Source: Pseudoclavibacter sp. AY1F1 (GTDB lineage Bacteria > Actinomycetota > Actinomycetes > Actinomycetales > Microbacteriaceae). Taken from it: 64,000 nt of DNA. The notes under the pieces are model-generated. The model ran no database searches. It was given only the letters and a program-made list of their open reading frames with translations, and was not told the origin of the DNA. The stretch spans positions 16,576 through 80,575 of the forward strand of contig NZ_PSTQ01000015.1 of assembly GCF_002931075.1 (NCBI RefSeq), read 5' to 3'. This document shows, in pieces, positions 18,123-26,538 of the stretch. The translations under genes and the position numbers were made by a program. Numbering within the stretch: position 1 is the stretch's first letter; every line of letters starts with the position of its first letter.

Positions 18123-19517
18123 ATGAGAATTGCGATCATCGGTGCGGGCCCGAGCGGCATGGCACAGCTTCGAGCGTTCGAGTCGGCGGCCGAGCAGGGG
18201 CGGGAGATCCCTGAGATCGTCTGCTTCGAGAAGCAGGCCGACTGGGGCGGGCAGTGGAACTACTCGTGGATGACGGGCCTCGACGAGCACGGCGAGCCGG
18301 TCCACTCGAGCATGTATCGCAACCTCTGGTCGAACGGGCCGAAGGAGGCTCTCGAGTTCGCTGATTACAGCTTCGATGAGCACTTCGGCCGCCCCATCTC
18401 GTCGTATCCCCCGCGCCCCGCGCTGTGGGACTACATTTCTGGCCGCGTCGAGCGCGCCGGTGTGCGCAAGCACGTGCGCTTCAGCACGGTGGTGCGCTGG
18501 GTCGACTTCGACGAGGCGACGCAGCAGTTCACGCTCGTGAGCGAGGACCTCGAGTCGAAGAAGACAAGCCGTGAGGTGTTCGATCGCATCATCGTCGGGT
18601 CGGGGCACTTCTCGTTCCCGAAGATGCCGTCGTTCGAGGGCCTCGAGACGTTCCCTGGCCAGGTGAGCCACGCGCACGAGTTCCGTGGTGCGGAGAACCT
18701 GCGCGGCAAGGATGTGCTGGTCATCGGGTCGAGCTACTCGGCGGAGGACATCGGCAGCCAGGCGCACAAGATGGGCGCGCGTTCGGTGACGGCGAGCTAC
18801 CGGACGGCCCCGATGGGGTACGACTGGCCGCTCGGCTTCGAGGAGCGCCCGCTCGTGACGAAGTTCGACGGCTCGACGGCGCACTTCGCTGATGGCACGC
18901 AGAAGGACTTCGACGCGGTGGTCCTGTGCACGGGGTACCTGCACAAGTACCCGTTCCTGCCCAGCGAGCTGGCGCTCGACTCGCCAAACAACGTGTACCC
19001 GGAGGGCCTCTACAAGGGGGTCGTGTGGGAGCAGAACCCGCACCTCTTCTACCTGGGCGCGCAGGACCAGTGGTTCACGTTCAACATGTTCGACGCGCAG
19101 GCGTGGTTCGTGCGCGACGTCATCCTGGGCGACGTTGTGCTGCCCGGGGTGGATGCGCGCCAGGCCGACATCGACGCGTGGCTCGAGCGCTTCCACGCGA
19201 TCGGCGGGGCAGCGGACGAGATCCGCTTCCAGGCCGACTACACGCGCGACCTCATCGAGGCGACCGATTACCCGATGTTCGATCTCGATGAGGTCGTGGA
19301 GATCTTCCTCGCGTGGAAGCACGACAAGGCGGAGGACATCATGGGGTACCGCGACCGCGCATACCGGTCCGTGATGACGGGCACGATCGCATCCACGCAC
19401 CACACGAAGTGGATCGACGAGCTCGACGACAGCCTCGCCCGGTACTTGGCGCCGCTTCCGGCCGCCGACCCCGCAGCAGATCCTGCCGCAGACGCTGCTG
19501 GCGCACCTGCGCTTTGA
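18123..19517 (+). CDS. Flavin-containing monooxygenase, trimethylamine-monooxygenase-like
   Basis: A 464-residue class B flavoprotein monooxygenase: FAD-binding GAGPSG (7-12), FMO fingerprint FPGQVSHAHEF, and NADPH-binding GSSYSAEDIG. The N-terminal run EIPEIVCFEKQADWGGQWNY...SMYRNLWSNGPKEALEFADYSF is very close to what I recall of bacterial Tmm, which oxidises trimethylamine to its N-oxide with NADPH and O2. Another N- or S-oxygenation substrate is possible. The C-terminus ends in an Ala/Asp/Pro repeat. AGGG lies about ten bases before the ATG. No TMAO demethylase is nearby. Confidence 0.88.
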   Translation: MRIAIIGAGPSGMAQLRAFESAAEQGREIPEIVCFEKQADWGGQWNYSWMTGLDEHGEPVHSSMYRNLWSNGPKEALEFADYSFDEHFGRPISSYPPRPALWDYISGRVERAGVRKHVRFSTVVRWVDFDEATQQFTLVSEDLESKKTSREVFDRIIVGSGHFSFPKMPSFEGLETFPGQVSHAHEFRGAENLRGKDVLVIGSSYSAEDIGSQAHKMGARSVTASYRTAPMGYDWPLGFEERPLVTKFDGSTAHFADGTQKDFDAVVLCTGYLHKYPFLPSELALDSPNNVYPEGLYKGVVWEQNPHLFYLGAQDQWFTFNMFDAQAWFVRDVILGDVVLPGVDARQADIDAWLERFHAIGGAADEIRFQADYTRDLIEATDYPMFDLDEVVEIFLAWKHDKAEDIMGYRDRAYRSVMTGTIASTHHTKWIDELDDSLARYLAPLPAADPAADPAADAAGAPAL

Positions 19518-19525
19518 GCTGGCTC

Positions 19526-19538
19526 TAGGCTGTCGGGA
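19526..19538 (+). promoter_or_regulatory. -10 hexamer of a probable leaderless promoter
   Basis: TAGGCT at 19526-19531 followed after six bases by the ATG at 19538. It begins just 9 bp after the monooxygenase stop codon. Confidence 0.45.
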
Positions 19539-19897
19539 TGAAGCTCAGCCGACACGACGCCGCGATCCGTCTCGATATTCCGCTCGAGATGGCGAAGCGG
19601 AACGGCCTTCCCCCGTACATCGCCGAGGATGCGTTGGCGGAGCTGGATGCGAACCCGCCGGCTTGGCTGGCCCAGTCGCGGGCCAACCGGACGGGGAAGC
19701 GGCCGGTGTGGGCGACGCTGACGTGCGAGGTGTGCGGGACGGTCGAGAAGGTTCGGCCGAAGAAGTGGTGGCCCGAGTTCACGTATGTGTCGTGCGACAA
19801 CCACGATCTTGACGAACTGCCGGAGCCTGCCGCCGGGACAACTCGGGAGTTCTCGTACGGCATCGGGACTCGCTTCACGGGTGTCGTCGACGCGTAG
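19538..19897 (+). CDS. Small putative zinc-binding protein
   Basis: A 119-residue protein. Residues 1-50 (DAAIRLDIPLEMAKRNGLP...LAELDANPPAWLAQSR) look helical. A central LTCEVCGT paired with a later SCDNHD could form a zinc knuckle. No named family was recognised. Its own -10-like hexamer suggests expression independent of the monooxygenase. Confidence 0.75.
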   Translation: MKLSRHDAAIRLDIPLEMAKRNGLPPYIAEDALAELDANPPAWLAQSRANRTGKRPVWATLTCEVCGTVEKVRPKKWWPEFTYVSCDNHDLDELPEPAAGTTREFSYGIGTRFTGVVDA

Positions 19898-19901
19898 GTA
19901 T

Positions 19902-19971
19902 ATCTGGTTTTTCAGATGGGCAACTCCTATCTGAATATTCAGATACTCGAGTAGTATCTGAATATTCAGAT
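19902..19971. promoter_or_regulatory. Three 16-bp palindromic operators of the hipBA operon
   Basis: Two perfect ATCTGAATATTCAGAT palindromes (19929-19944, 19956-19971) and one imperfect copy (19902-19917) start exactly 27 bp apart; the hipB ATG at 19983 is 27 bp further. TAGTAT at 19952-19957 may be the -10. By analogy to HipB autoregulation these should bind the antitoxin. Confidence 0.75.
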
Positions 19972-19982
19972 GGGAGTTCGTC

Positions 19983-20234
19983 ATGACTGCACGCGCACGG
20001 CTCAATGCACCCGCCGACTTCGGCCTGGCCGTGCAGCAGGCGCGCCTCGAGGCCGGCCTCAGCCAGGCTGAGCTCGCCGAGCGCCTGCAGTTGTCGCAGA
20101 GCGCGGTGAGCGAGATCGAGAGCGGGAAGACGACAATCTATCTGCGGCGCCTCTTCGATCTGATGCACGAGTTGGATATCGAGTTGTCTGCAAGCTGGGA
20201 GCAGCGGGCCGATGAGTCGGCGGGGCCGCGCTGA
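19983..20234 (+). CDS. hipB: HipB-like antitoxin (Xre-family HTH)
   Basis: An 83-residue helix-turn-helix protein: FGLAVQQARLEAGLSQAELAERLQLSQSAVSEIESGKTTIYLRRLF is a textbook Cro/C1-type HTH. HipB neutralises HipA and represses its own operon. Its stop overlaps the hipA start (TGATG). Three palindromes directly upstream are the likely operators. Confidence 0.9.
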   Translation: MTARARLNAPADFGLAVQQARLEAGLSQAELAERLQLSQSAVSEIESGKTTIYLRRLFDLMHELDIELSASWEQRADESAGPR

Positions 20235-21487
20235 TGCGATTGGCGGTGGAGCTCTACGGCGTCGAGGTCGGACTGCTCGAGGGTGACGATTCCCGATCCT
20301 TCGACTTTGTGGCATCCACGGCCGGCATCGCCGAGTTCGGAACGAACAGCAGCATTTTGGCGGTCGAGCTCCCGCTCGTCGCTCGCCAGACTCGGGCGAA
20401 GGCGGGCAGGCGTCGCAACTGGTTCGCGGAGCTTCTGCCGGAGGGCGATCAGTACGAGTACCTGCGCACTCAGGCAGGGCTCCGACCCGGAGACATCCTG
20501 GGGTTTCTTGCTCGCTACGGCCGTGACGTGGCGGGTGCGGTGCAGCTCTGGGATGTCGACGATCCGACGGAGCCACGGACGCCCGGCACGAAAGCCGTCG
20601 ACGACAGTCAGATTCGGGCACTCCTCGAGAACCCGCTGTCGGCTTCGCTCGGGAATCTCGCTGACGTGGGCAAGTCGTCGCTGGCGGGCGTGCAGCCCAA
20701 GATCGTACTTGCAGCGACGGAGTCCGCGACGGGTCGGACGCTCTGGAGCCAGGCATTTGGTGGCTTCCCGTCGACGCACATCCTGAAGCCGAGGCTGTCG
20801 GCGAACCCGACGGTGATCTTCGACGAGGAGTACGGCGCGCGGCTGGCCCGGCGGCTTGGTCTGGCGTCGTTCTCAACGACTGTCGCCGAGTTCGATGGCC
20901 TGCCGGCGCTCGTTGTCGAGAGGTTCGACCGGATCGATGGCCATCGGATCCACCAGGAGGATTTCAGCCAGGTGCTCGGGGCGTCGGGCAGTCAGAAGTA
21001 CCAGGAGCTGGGTGGCGTCACGAGCTTGAAGCGTGTCGCTCAGGCGTTGCGCGGTCAGTCGCGTTCGACAGATCTGATCGTGCTGGCACGGATGCTCGTG
21101 CTCGGTATCGCCGTCGGCAACCTGGACATGCACACCAAGAACCTTGGGTTATTGCACCCTGTTGACGGTCGCACTCGATTGGCTCCCGCGTATGACGTGG
21201 TGCCGCAAGCGCATCAGGCTGGGGTGGATGGTCGACTCGGGTTGGCCGTGAACGGTCGCTACGAGCATCACCTGGTCGAGCGTTCGGATGTCGTGTCGGA
21301 GGTCGCGTCGTGGGGGCTGCGCGGCGCAGAGCGGCTTGTCAACGAGACGCTCGACGAGGTTCTCGCCGCGGTCGCTACTGAGCAGCCGCTCGTGGGCTCG
21401 TACCCGCACCTGGCCGCGCAGATCCGGACTTTTGCGGAGCGATTGCGGTCGGGCGAAGCGGCCGGGCGCTTTCTGCTCGCGGAGTAA
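20234..21487 (+). CDS. hipA: HipA-like Ser/Thr kinase toxin
   Basis: A 417-residue HipA kinase. Residues 1-110 are the N-subdomain (VGLLEGDD...WFAELLPEGD). SSLAGVQPKI (148-157) carries the autophosphorylated Ser of the flexible loop. GNLDMHTKN holds the catalytic Asp and metal-binding Asn, and APAYDVVP the DxD-like Mg2+ Asp. In E. coli HipA phosphorylates glutamyl-tRNA synthetase and induces persistence; the target here is unproven. All key residues appear intact, so the module should be active. Confidence 0.9.
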   Translation: MRLAVELYGVEVGLLEGDDSRSFDFVASTAGIAEFGTNSSILAVELPLVARQTRAKAGRRRNWFAELLPEGDQYEYLRTQAGLRPGDILGFLARYGRDVAGAVQLWDVDDPTEPRTPGTKAVDDSQIRALLENPLSASLGNLADVGKSSLAGVQPKIVLAATESATGRTLWSQAFGGFPSTHILKPRLSANPTVIFDEEYGARLARRLGLASFSTTVAEFDGLPALVVERFDRIDGHRIHQEDFSQVLGASGSQKYQELGGVTSLKRVAQALRGQSRSTDLIVLARMLVLGIAVGNLDMHTKNLGLLHPVDGRTRLAPAYDVVPQAHQAGVDGRLGLAVNGRYEHHLVERSDVVSEVASWGLRGAERLVNETLDEVLAAVATEQPLVGSYPHLAAQIRTFAERLRSGEAAGRFLLAE

Positions 21488-21506
21488 CGCCTAGCGTTCG
21501 CGCGCG

Positions 21507-21950
21507 TTACGACTCGCTGTTCGCCGGCCGCCACCCGCCGTCGGCGGAGAGCAGGTGCAGCTCTCCGCCGATGGAGGCGTACTGCGTGAACTTGGTCGCC
21601 GACATGTCGTTCCAGATGGACCCAATGATGCGGTCTCCTGCGGTGTAGTTGGCGATGAGCTCCATGAAGAACGTGTCGTGCTGGATGAAGTCGTCGTGGA
21701 AGTCGGAGGCGAGCCAGAATCGTTCGGTGTCTGAGGTCAGGCCGGCGGCCAGGCCGCACGGCACGCCAGTGAACCAGTCACGCTCGGGGAGGTACTCGGC
21801 CCACTGGTAGTGCGGGGTGCCGTCCACCAGGTTGGGGCCACGGCTTGCAGCCGGGTCCTTCGAGACGACCGCTTGTAGATACTCGGTCACCCAGAGGGGC
21901 CGGTCTTTGCGGAGTTGGGTCTGGATGGTCATAGAGATCGCGTAGCTCAC
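21507..21950 (-). CDS. Conserved hypothetical protein
   Basis: A 147-residue soluble protein with no recognised domain. Aromatic-rich stretches (FWLASDFHDDFIQHDTFFMELIANY) and IIGSIWNDMSATKFTQYASIGGELHLLSADGGW suggest a compact globular fold. It converges with hipA with only 19 bp between. The start MSYAISMT could also be the second Met (MTIQTQLRKD). Confidence 0.7.
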   Translation of the reverse strand: MSYAISMTIQTQLRKDRPLWVTEYLQAVVSKDPAASRGPNLVDGTPHYQWAEYLPERDWFTGVPCGLAAGLTSDTERFWLASDFHDDFIQHDTFFMELIANYTAGDRIIGSIWNDMSATKFTQYASIGGELHLLSADGGWRPANSES

Positions 21951-22333
21951 GCGACCACCCTATTCACCGGGCTCGGGCTGGCTCTTCGCTGACGTCCAGG
22001 TCGGGTGCCGTCTGCGCGCTGCCGCGCGGTCGCGCCCGACTGGGCCGGGACCTTTCTCTCGAAACCGCTGCACAGTTTTCACCGGGCATGATCCAGTGGC
22101 TCCGAGAGGGCCCGGTTCCTCAGCCCCGAGTGCTGGCCTTCCGGCTCAGGTGCTCGAGGTTCCGGTCGCGCAGCCTGCCGTCACCTCGTGCTCCTTCGTC
22201 GCGGAAGGCGCGATGGTGTCGACCCGTTCTTCCCCTGGGGCACCCCACGGCATTCCCCACGTCCCCGGGGAGGTTTATCGGCGTTGTCTAGCGGTTCTAG
22301 GCTCAAAGCATCCCCAAAAACTCAGGAGACAGA
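21951..22333. other. Intergenic stretch, promoter side of the excalibur gene
   Basis: Several short open frames occur but none has a ribosome site or codon bias. A TAGGCT -10-like word at 22298-22303 lies about 30 bp upstream of the gene at 22334 and may be its promoter. Nothing else was identified. Confidence 0.45.
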
Positions 22334-23008
22334 ATGTCGTTCTACCCTGCCCCCGCACAGCCCCCGCAATCAACCTGGCGCTCTCGTATGACTACGTTTT
22401 CCTGGATCGTGGCGGGCGTCATGGTGGTACTCCTCCTCATCGCGGCAATAAATGGAGGCATAGGGACATTTCTCGCGCTTGCAGGACTGATGGGGTTTTT
22501 GACCGGGCTCTACGTTCTGATTACGCGTAGAAGCAGCTGGGCGGGTCTACCGCGATCGCGCAAGCTGGGTGCCATTGTGCTCGGGGCGGGCCTCGTAGTC
22601 GGCATTGTTGGCAGCTCCATCGGTGGAGCTCAAGCTACTCGTGAAACTCCAGTTGCCGCACCTGCTCCGACCGTTACGGTGACTTCCACCGTTCAAGCCC
22701 CCACAGAGACCGTGTTCGTCACTGTCACCGCCGAGCCGGTTGTTGCTCCCGTCGCCGAAGCAGTCCCTGCTCCCGACCCTGTTTCTGTGGCAGACCCGGA
22801 ATTGGATGCGGCGCAGCAAGCCCCCGCTCCGCTTTATGCGGCACCAGAACCTGCGCCCGCCGCTCCTGCACCGGCTCCCCAGCAGAACGTTTCCTTCGCG
22901 AACTGCACCGAGGCCAGAGCCGCGGGAGCTGCCCCTGTTCACATCGGCGATCCAGGGTACGCCTCACATCTTGACCGCGATGGCGACGGCGTCGGCTGCG
23001 AGAACTGA
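22334..23008 (+). CDS. Membrane-anchored excalibur calcium-binding protein
   Basis: A 224-residue protein: two transmembrane helices (about 21-63), a third around 80-98, an extracellular Pro/Ala/Val-rich stalk (APTVTVTSTVQAPTETVFVTV...), and a C-terminal excalibur domain (FANCTEARAAGAAPVHIGDPGY...DRDGDGVGCEN) with the DxDxDGxxCE calcium loop. Such proteins decorate the Gram-positive cell surface; their function is mostly unknown. CAGGAG precedes the ATG. Confidence 0.85.
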   Translation: MSFYPAPAQPPQSTWRSRMTTFSWIVAGVMVVLLLIAAINGGIGTFLALAGLMGFLTGLYVLITRRSSWAGLPRSRKLGAIVLGAGLVVGIVGSSIGGAQATRETPVAAPAPTVTVTSTVQAPTETVFVTVTAEPVVAPVAEAVPAPDPVSVADPELDAAQQAPAPLYAAPEPAPAAPAPAPQQNVSFANCTEARAAGAAPVHIGDPGYASHLDRDGDGVGCEN

Positions 23009-23100
23009 GGCGGAAACGTCTACGCACTAGCCCGGGAACTCGAATCTTGCTCGCACCATAGACTCGTCGATACGCACGAGCTGTAGGAGAGAATCCCAAA

Positions 23101-23502
23101 GTGAAGAGAATCGATGTCGTCGGCGCTGTCATAGTCAAGGATGGACGAGTGCTCTGCGCTCAACGGGCTCACAAGGGCACCCTGGGCGGCATGTGGGAGT
23201 TCCCGGGAGGCAAAGTCGACACCGGTGAGACGCGTGAAGCCGCGCTCGTCCGAGAAATCGTCGAGGAACTTGACTGCGATGTGAAGGTGGGCGAGCTGAT
23301 AGTCACAACCGTTCACGCATACGATTTTGCCGAGATTACCCTGACCACGTACTACTGTGATCTGTTGGGCAGCGAGCCACGACTTCTCGAGCACGCAGAC
23401 AGCAGATGGCTGTTCCCCAAGGAACTCCAGGAATTGGATTGGGCACCTGCCGACATTCCAGCCGTTGAGAAAATTGTAGAACAGCTAGGCCCTCGTGGTT
23501 GA
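23101..23502 (+). CDS. NUDIX hydrolase (MutT/8-oxo-dGTP-diphosphatase-like)
   Basis: A 133-residue MutT-like pyrophosphohydrolase. The Nudix box GGKVDTGETREAALVREIVEEL is complete with the REIVEE metal ligands. WEFPGGK and HAYDFAEITLTTYYCDL match the (deoxy)nucleoside-triphosphate pyrophosphohydrolase subfamily. AGGAGAG lies about nine bases before the GTG. The helicase gene starts 8 bp before this gene's stop, so the proteins are made together. In this setting it may clean modified nucleotides or process a nucleotide signal; that is inference. Confidence 0.9.
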   Translation: MKRIDVVGAVIVKDGRVLCAQRAHKGTLGGMWEFPGGKVDTGETREAALVREIVEELDCDVKVGELIVTTVHAYDFAEITLTTYYCDLLGSEPRLLEHADSRWLFPKELQELDWAPADIPAVEKIVEQLGPRG

Positions 23503-26425
23503 CTACATCGACCCGCCTGGACCTTTCGAACTTGATCTCCGCTTCGGCTACCTCGACAAGCATCTGACTTCTCCGCGAGTCCGTTCACCTCGCGTTGTCT
23601 GGAACGCGCACGAAAACACAATGCTGAGAGTCCTTAAACATCAGCTCTCCGAGAGCGATGAGTTCACGTTCAGCGTCGCGTTCGTTACGGCTCGAGCGAT
23701 CGCCATGTTGAAGCAAGCCTTCGTGGACTTCCGTGGCCGAGGCCTGATTGTCACTTCCGACTATCTCACTTTCAATGCTCCTGACGCGTTTCATGAACTG
23801 TTGGGTCTGGCGGAATTTGGCGTGGAAACTCGCATCCACGGCGCATCAGCATTCCACCCCAAGGGGTACATTTTTCAGCGAGACGACCATGTCACATCGA
23901 TTTTCGGTAGCTCCAACCTGACCGAGAAGGCTCTGGTCTCGAACCACGAATGGAACCTGCAGGTTTCCGCCAATCGCGGCAGCAACCTTGCTGAGCAGCT
24001 CGACACCCTGGTCGCGGAAGAGGTCCAGCGATCGGCGCCCCTAACACAGGCTTGGATAGACGAGTACACGGTCGGCTACCAGAGGCGAAAGTCGTTCGAA
24101 GTTTTGGCTCGAAAGCTCGCGGCTGCCGATCTGCGCAACACCACTGCAGGCACGAGCCACGATTCGCCCGCCGCCACGGTCACACCCAACTCAATGCAAC
24201 TCGAGGCACTTGAGGCGCTTCGGGATTTGCGGGTGAGCGGGCAGACCAAGGGGCTCATCGTCTCCGCCACGGGCACTGGGAAGACCATTCTTGCGGCCCT
24301 TGACGTGCGTGCCGTGAAACCACAGACGATGCTCTTCGTCGCACACCGAGAGCAGATCATCGACAAAGCGATGACCGAGTTCCAGCGCGTCCTCAATGAG
24401 CCAAGTCACGAGTTCGGCAAACTCTCCGGGACGAGCAAAGATCGCTCAACGAAGTACCTTTTCGCCACGGTCCAAACGCTGTCGCGGCCCGATATGCTGA
24501 GCTGGTTCACTCCTGAGGCTTTCGACTACATAATCCTGGACGAAGCGCATCGCAGCGGCGCTCGGTCGTTCGAGAGAGTTCTAGATCAGTTCTATCCCAA
24601 GTTCCTCTTGGGAATGTCGGCCACTCCCGAACGGACTGACGGTTACGACATTTTCAAGCACTTCGACTACAATGTTCCGTACGAAATTCGGCTCAAGCAA
24701 GCGCTCGATGCTGACATTTTGACCCCGTTCCACTACTACGGAATTGCGGACGTCACGCTCGAAGACGGCACGATCGTCAGCGATCAGACCGATGTCAAGA
24801 ACCTCGTGTCTTCACTCCGGGTCGAGCACATCGTCACAACTATCGAAACCTACGGCCAGAAGGCCGAACCACCGCGCGGCCTGATCTTCTGCAGCAGCAA
24901 GGACGAAGCGCACGACTTATCTGAGCGACTCAACTCCCGCAAGGTGCACGGAGAGCTGCTGCGCACGCGTGCGCTTACGGGAGAGGACTCGGTGGCAACG
25001 CGCGAACTTGCAGTCTCAGCTCTAGAACGCGGTGAGCTCAATTACCTACTCACCGTAGACATCTTTAACGAGGGTATCGACATCCCCACGATCAACCAGG
25101 TCGTGATGCTCCGTCAAACCCAGTCAAGCATCGTGTTCATTCAACAGCTGGGTCGCGGCTTACGGAAGGCACCCGGCAAGGAATACGTCGTCGTCCTGGA
25201 CTTCATCGGGAACTACCAGAACAACTTCATGATCCCGATAGCACTCCTCGGAGATGAAAGCCTAAATAAAGAGTCACTGAGGCTCAATCTTTCGCGGGCA
25301 ACCGAAGCCGACACGCTTCCTGGTCTTTCCAGTGTGAGTTTCGATCGCATCGCACTGGAGCGGGTACTCCGATCTATCTCGGAAACCAAGCTCAACGGGG
25401 CCCGTCTCATTCGACGCGCATTCGAGGACCTCAAGGCTCGTCTTGGCCACCCACCTCGACTCACTGATTTCCTGCGCTTCGAGTCCACCGATCCCTACGA
25501 GATCATCTCGAACTACCAGAACTACGAAAGTTTCGTGAGCAAGATGCTCCGTCAGCGAAGCCCGATGAGCCAGGCGGGCCTTGACTTCCTGACGTACGCC
25601 TCGATCGAGGTCTTCTCAAGTCGACGACCCCACGATGTTCTGGTCTTGGATTCGTTACTGCGACAAGGAGCCGCGTCGAGCGAGCAGCTGACGCGGCGCA
25701 TCGATGAGATCGTTTCGACCAGGGCAAACGACATCATAAGTGTCATCCGAAACCTAGATTTGAGCTTTCACACGGAACCGGATCGAGAGAAATACAAACA
25801 GGCAATACTGGTCGCGGACGCCAGCGGAATTGTCGACCTCAACCCCGCGTTCCGTGAACTCTACACAACGGACGAATCATTTCGCCTGGACGTAGACGAC
25901 CTGCTCCAGGCCGGGATCACGGTGAACCTCGATCGCTATGCGGCGGGTACTCCGATGGTACCCGGCAGGCAGTACACACGCAAAGACGCATGTCGAATCT
26001 TCGGCTGGACAAAGAATGCCTCATCAACGCTCTACGGGTACAGAGCGAACTACGCTCAGGGGGTGTGTCCGATCTTTGTGACTTACCACAAATCTGAAGA
26101 AGTCTCCGCCAGCACGGCCTACGGGGACCGGTTCATGGATCAATCAACAATGCTTTGGTACACCCGCAGCAATCGCACTCTCACCCGACGTGAAGAGAAT
26201 GCCATAGCAACGAACCAGGTACGGCCGGAGCTTTTCGTCAAGCGAGATGAAACTGACGGCGGTGACTTTTACTACTTGGGTCCGGCAACCGCGAAAGACG
26301 CCAAGGACTCGCAAATGGTTGACGGTGACGGCAACGGAATTCCGGTGGTCACGATGCACCTACAACTGGAAACCCCTGTAGCTACCAGCCTCTACGAGTA
26401 CCTGTCAGGCACACACGCGGACTGA
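23495..26425 (+). CDS. PLD-nuclease / SF2 DEAH helicase / DUF3427 protein
   Basis: A 976-residue multidomain protein. Residues 40-165 form a phospholipase-D-like nuclease module (HPKGY at 121 and GSSNLTEKAL at 138, one HKD half-site). An SF2 helicase follows: Walker A ATGTGKT (258-264), DEAH (349-352), SAT (375-377) and motif VI QQLGRGLRK. The C-terminal ~350 residues match DUF3427 (YASIEVFSSRRPHDVLVLDSLL..., RKDACRIFGWTKN). A single HKD motif implies dimerisation to make a nuclease site. The GTG start is within the NUDIX gene. Nuclease-helicases of this kind occur in defence islands and near MutT-like genes; the role is inferred as phage defence or DNA repair. Base composition is visibly less G+C-rich than the flanks. 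Confidence 0.9.
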   Translation: MVDYIDPPGPFELDLRFGYLDKHLTSPRVRSPRVVWNAHENTMLRVLKHQLSESDEFTFSVAFVTARAIAMLKQAFVDFRGRGLIVTSDYLTFNAPDAFHELLGLAEFGVETRIHGASAFHPKGYIFQRDDHVTSIFGSSNLTEKALVSNHEWNLQVSANRGSNLAEQLDTLVAEEVQRSAPLTQAWIDEYTVGYQRRKSFEVLARKLAAADLRNTTAGTSHDSPAATVTPNSMQLEALEALRDLRVSGQTKGLIVSATGTGKTILAALDVRAVKPQTMLFVAHREQIIDKAMTEFQRVLNEPSHEFGKLSGTSKDRSTKYLFATVQTLSRPDMLSWFTPEAFDYIILDEAHRSGARSFERVLDQFYPKFLLGMSATPERTDGYDIFKHFDYNVPYEIRLKQALDADILTPFHYYGIADVTLEDGTIVSDQTDVKNLVSSLRVEHIVTTIETYGQKAEPPRGLIFCSSKDEAHDLSERLNSRKVHGELLRTRALTGEDSVATRELAVSALERGELNYLLTVDIFNEGIDIPTINQVVMLRQTQSSIVFIQQLGRGLRKAPGKEYVVVLDFIGNYQNNFMIPIALLGDESLNKESLRLNLSRATEADTLPGLSSVSFDRIALERVLRSISETKLNGARLIRRAFEDLKARLGHPPRLTDFLRFESTDPYEIISNYQNYESFVSKMLRQRSPMSQAGLDFLTYASIEVFSSRRPHDVLVLDSLLRQGAASSEQLTRRIDEIVSTRANDIISVIRNLDLSFHTEPDREKYKQAILVADASGIVDLNPAFRELYTTDESFRLDVDDLLQAGITVNLDRYAAGTPMVPGRQYTRKDACRIFGWTKNASSTLYGYRANYAQGVCPIFVTYHKSEEVSASTAYGDRFMDQSTMLWYTRSNRTLTRREENAIATNQVRPELFVKRDETDGGDFYYLGPATAKDAKDSQMVDGDGNGIPVVTMHLQLETPVATSLYEYLSGTHAD

Positions 26426-26538
26426 AAGTGTCACGTCACACATGCCCATACCCGGGTACCGTCCGTGACCATCCACTGAGTGACGCTCTCACACCCACTC
26501 GCCTACTAGCGTCGTCCTCGACGAAAGGCGTGACGCTC

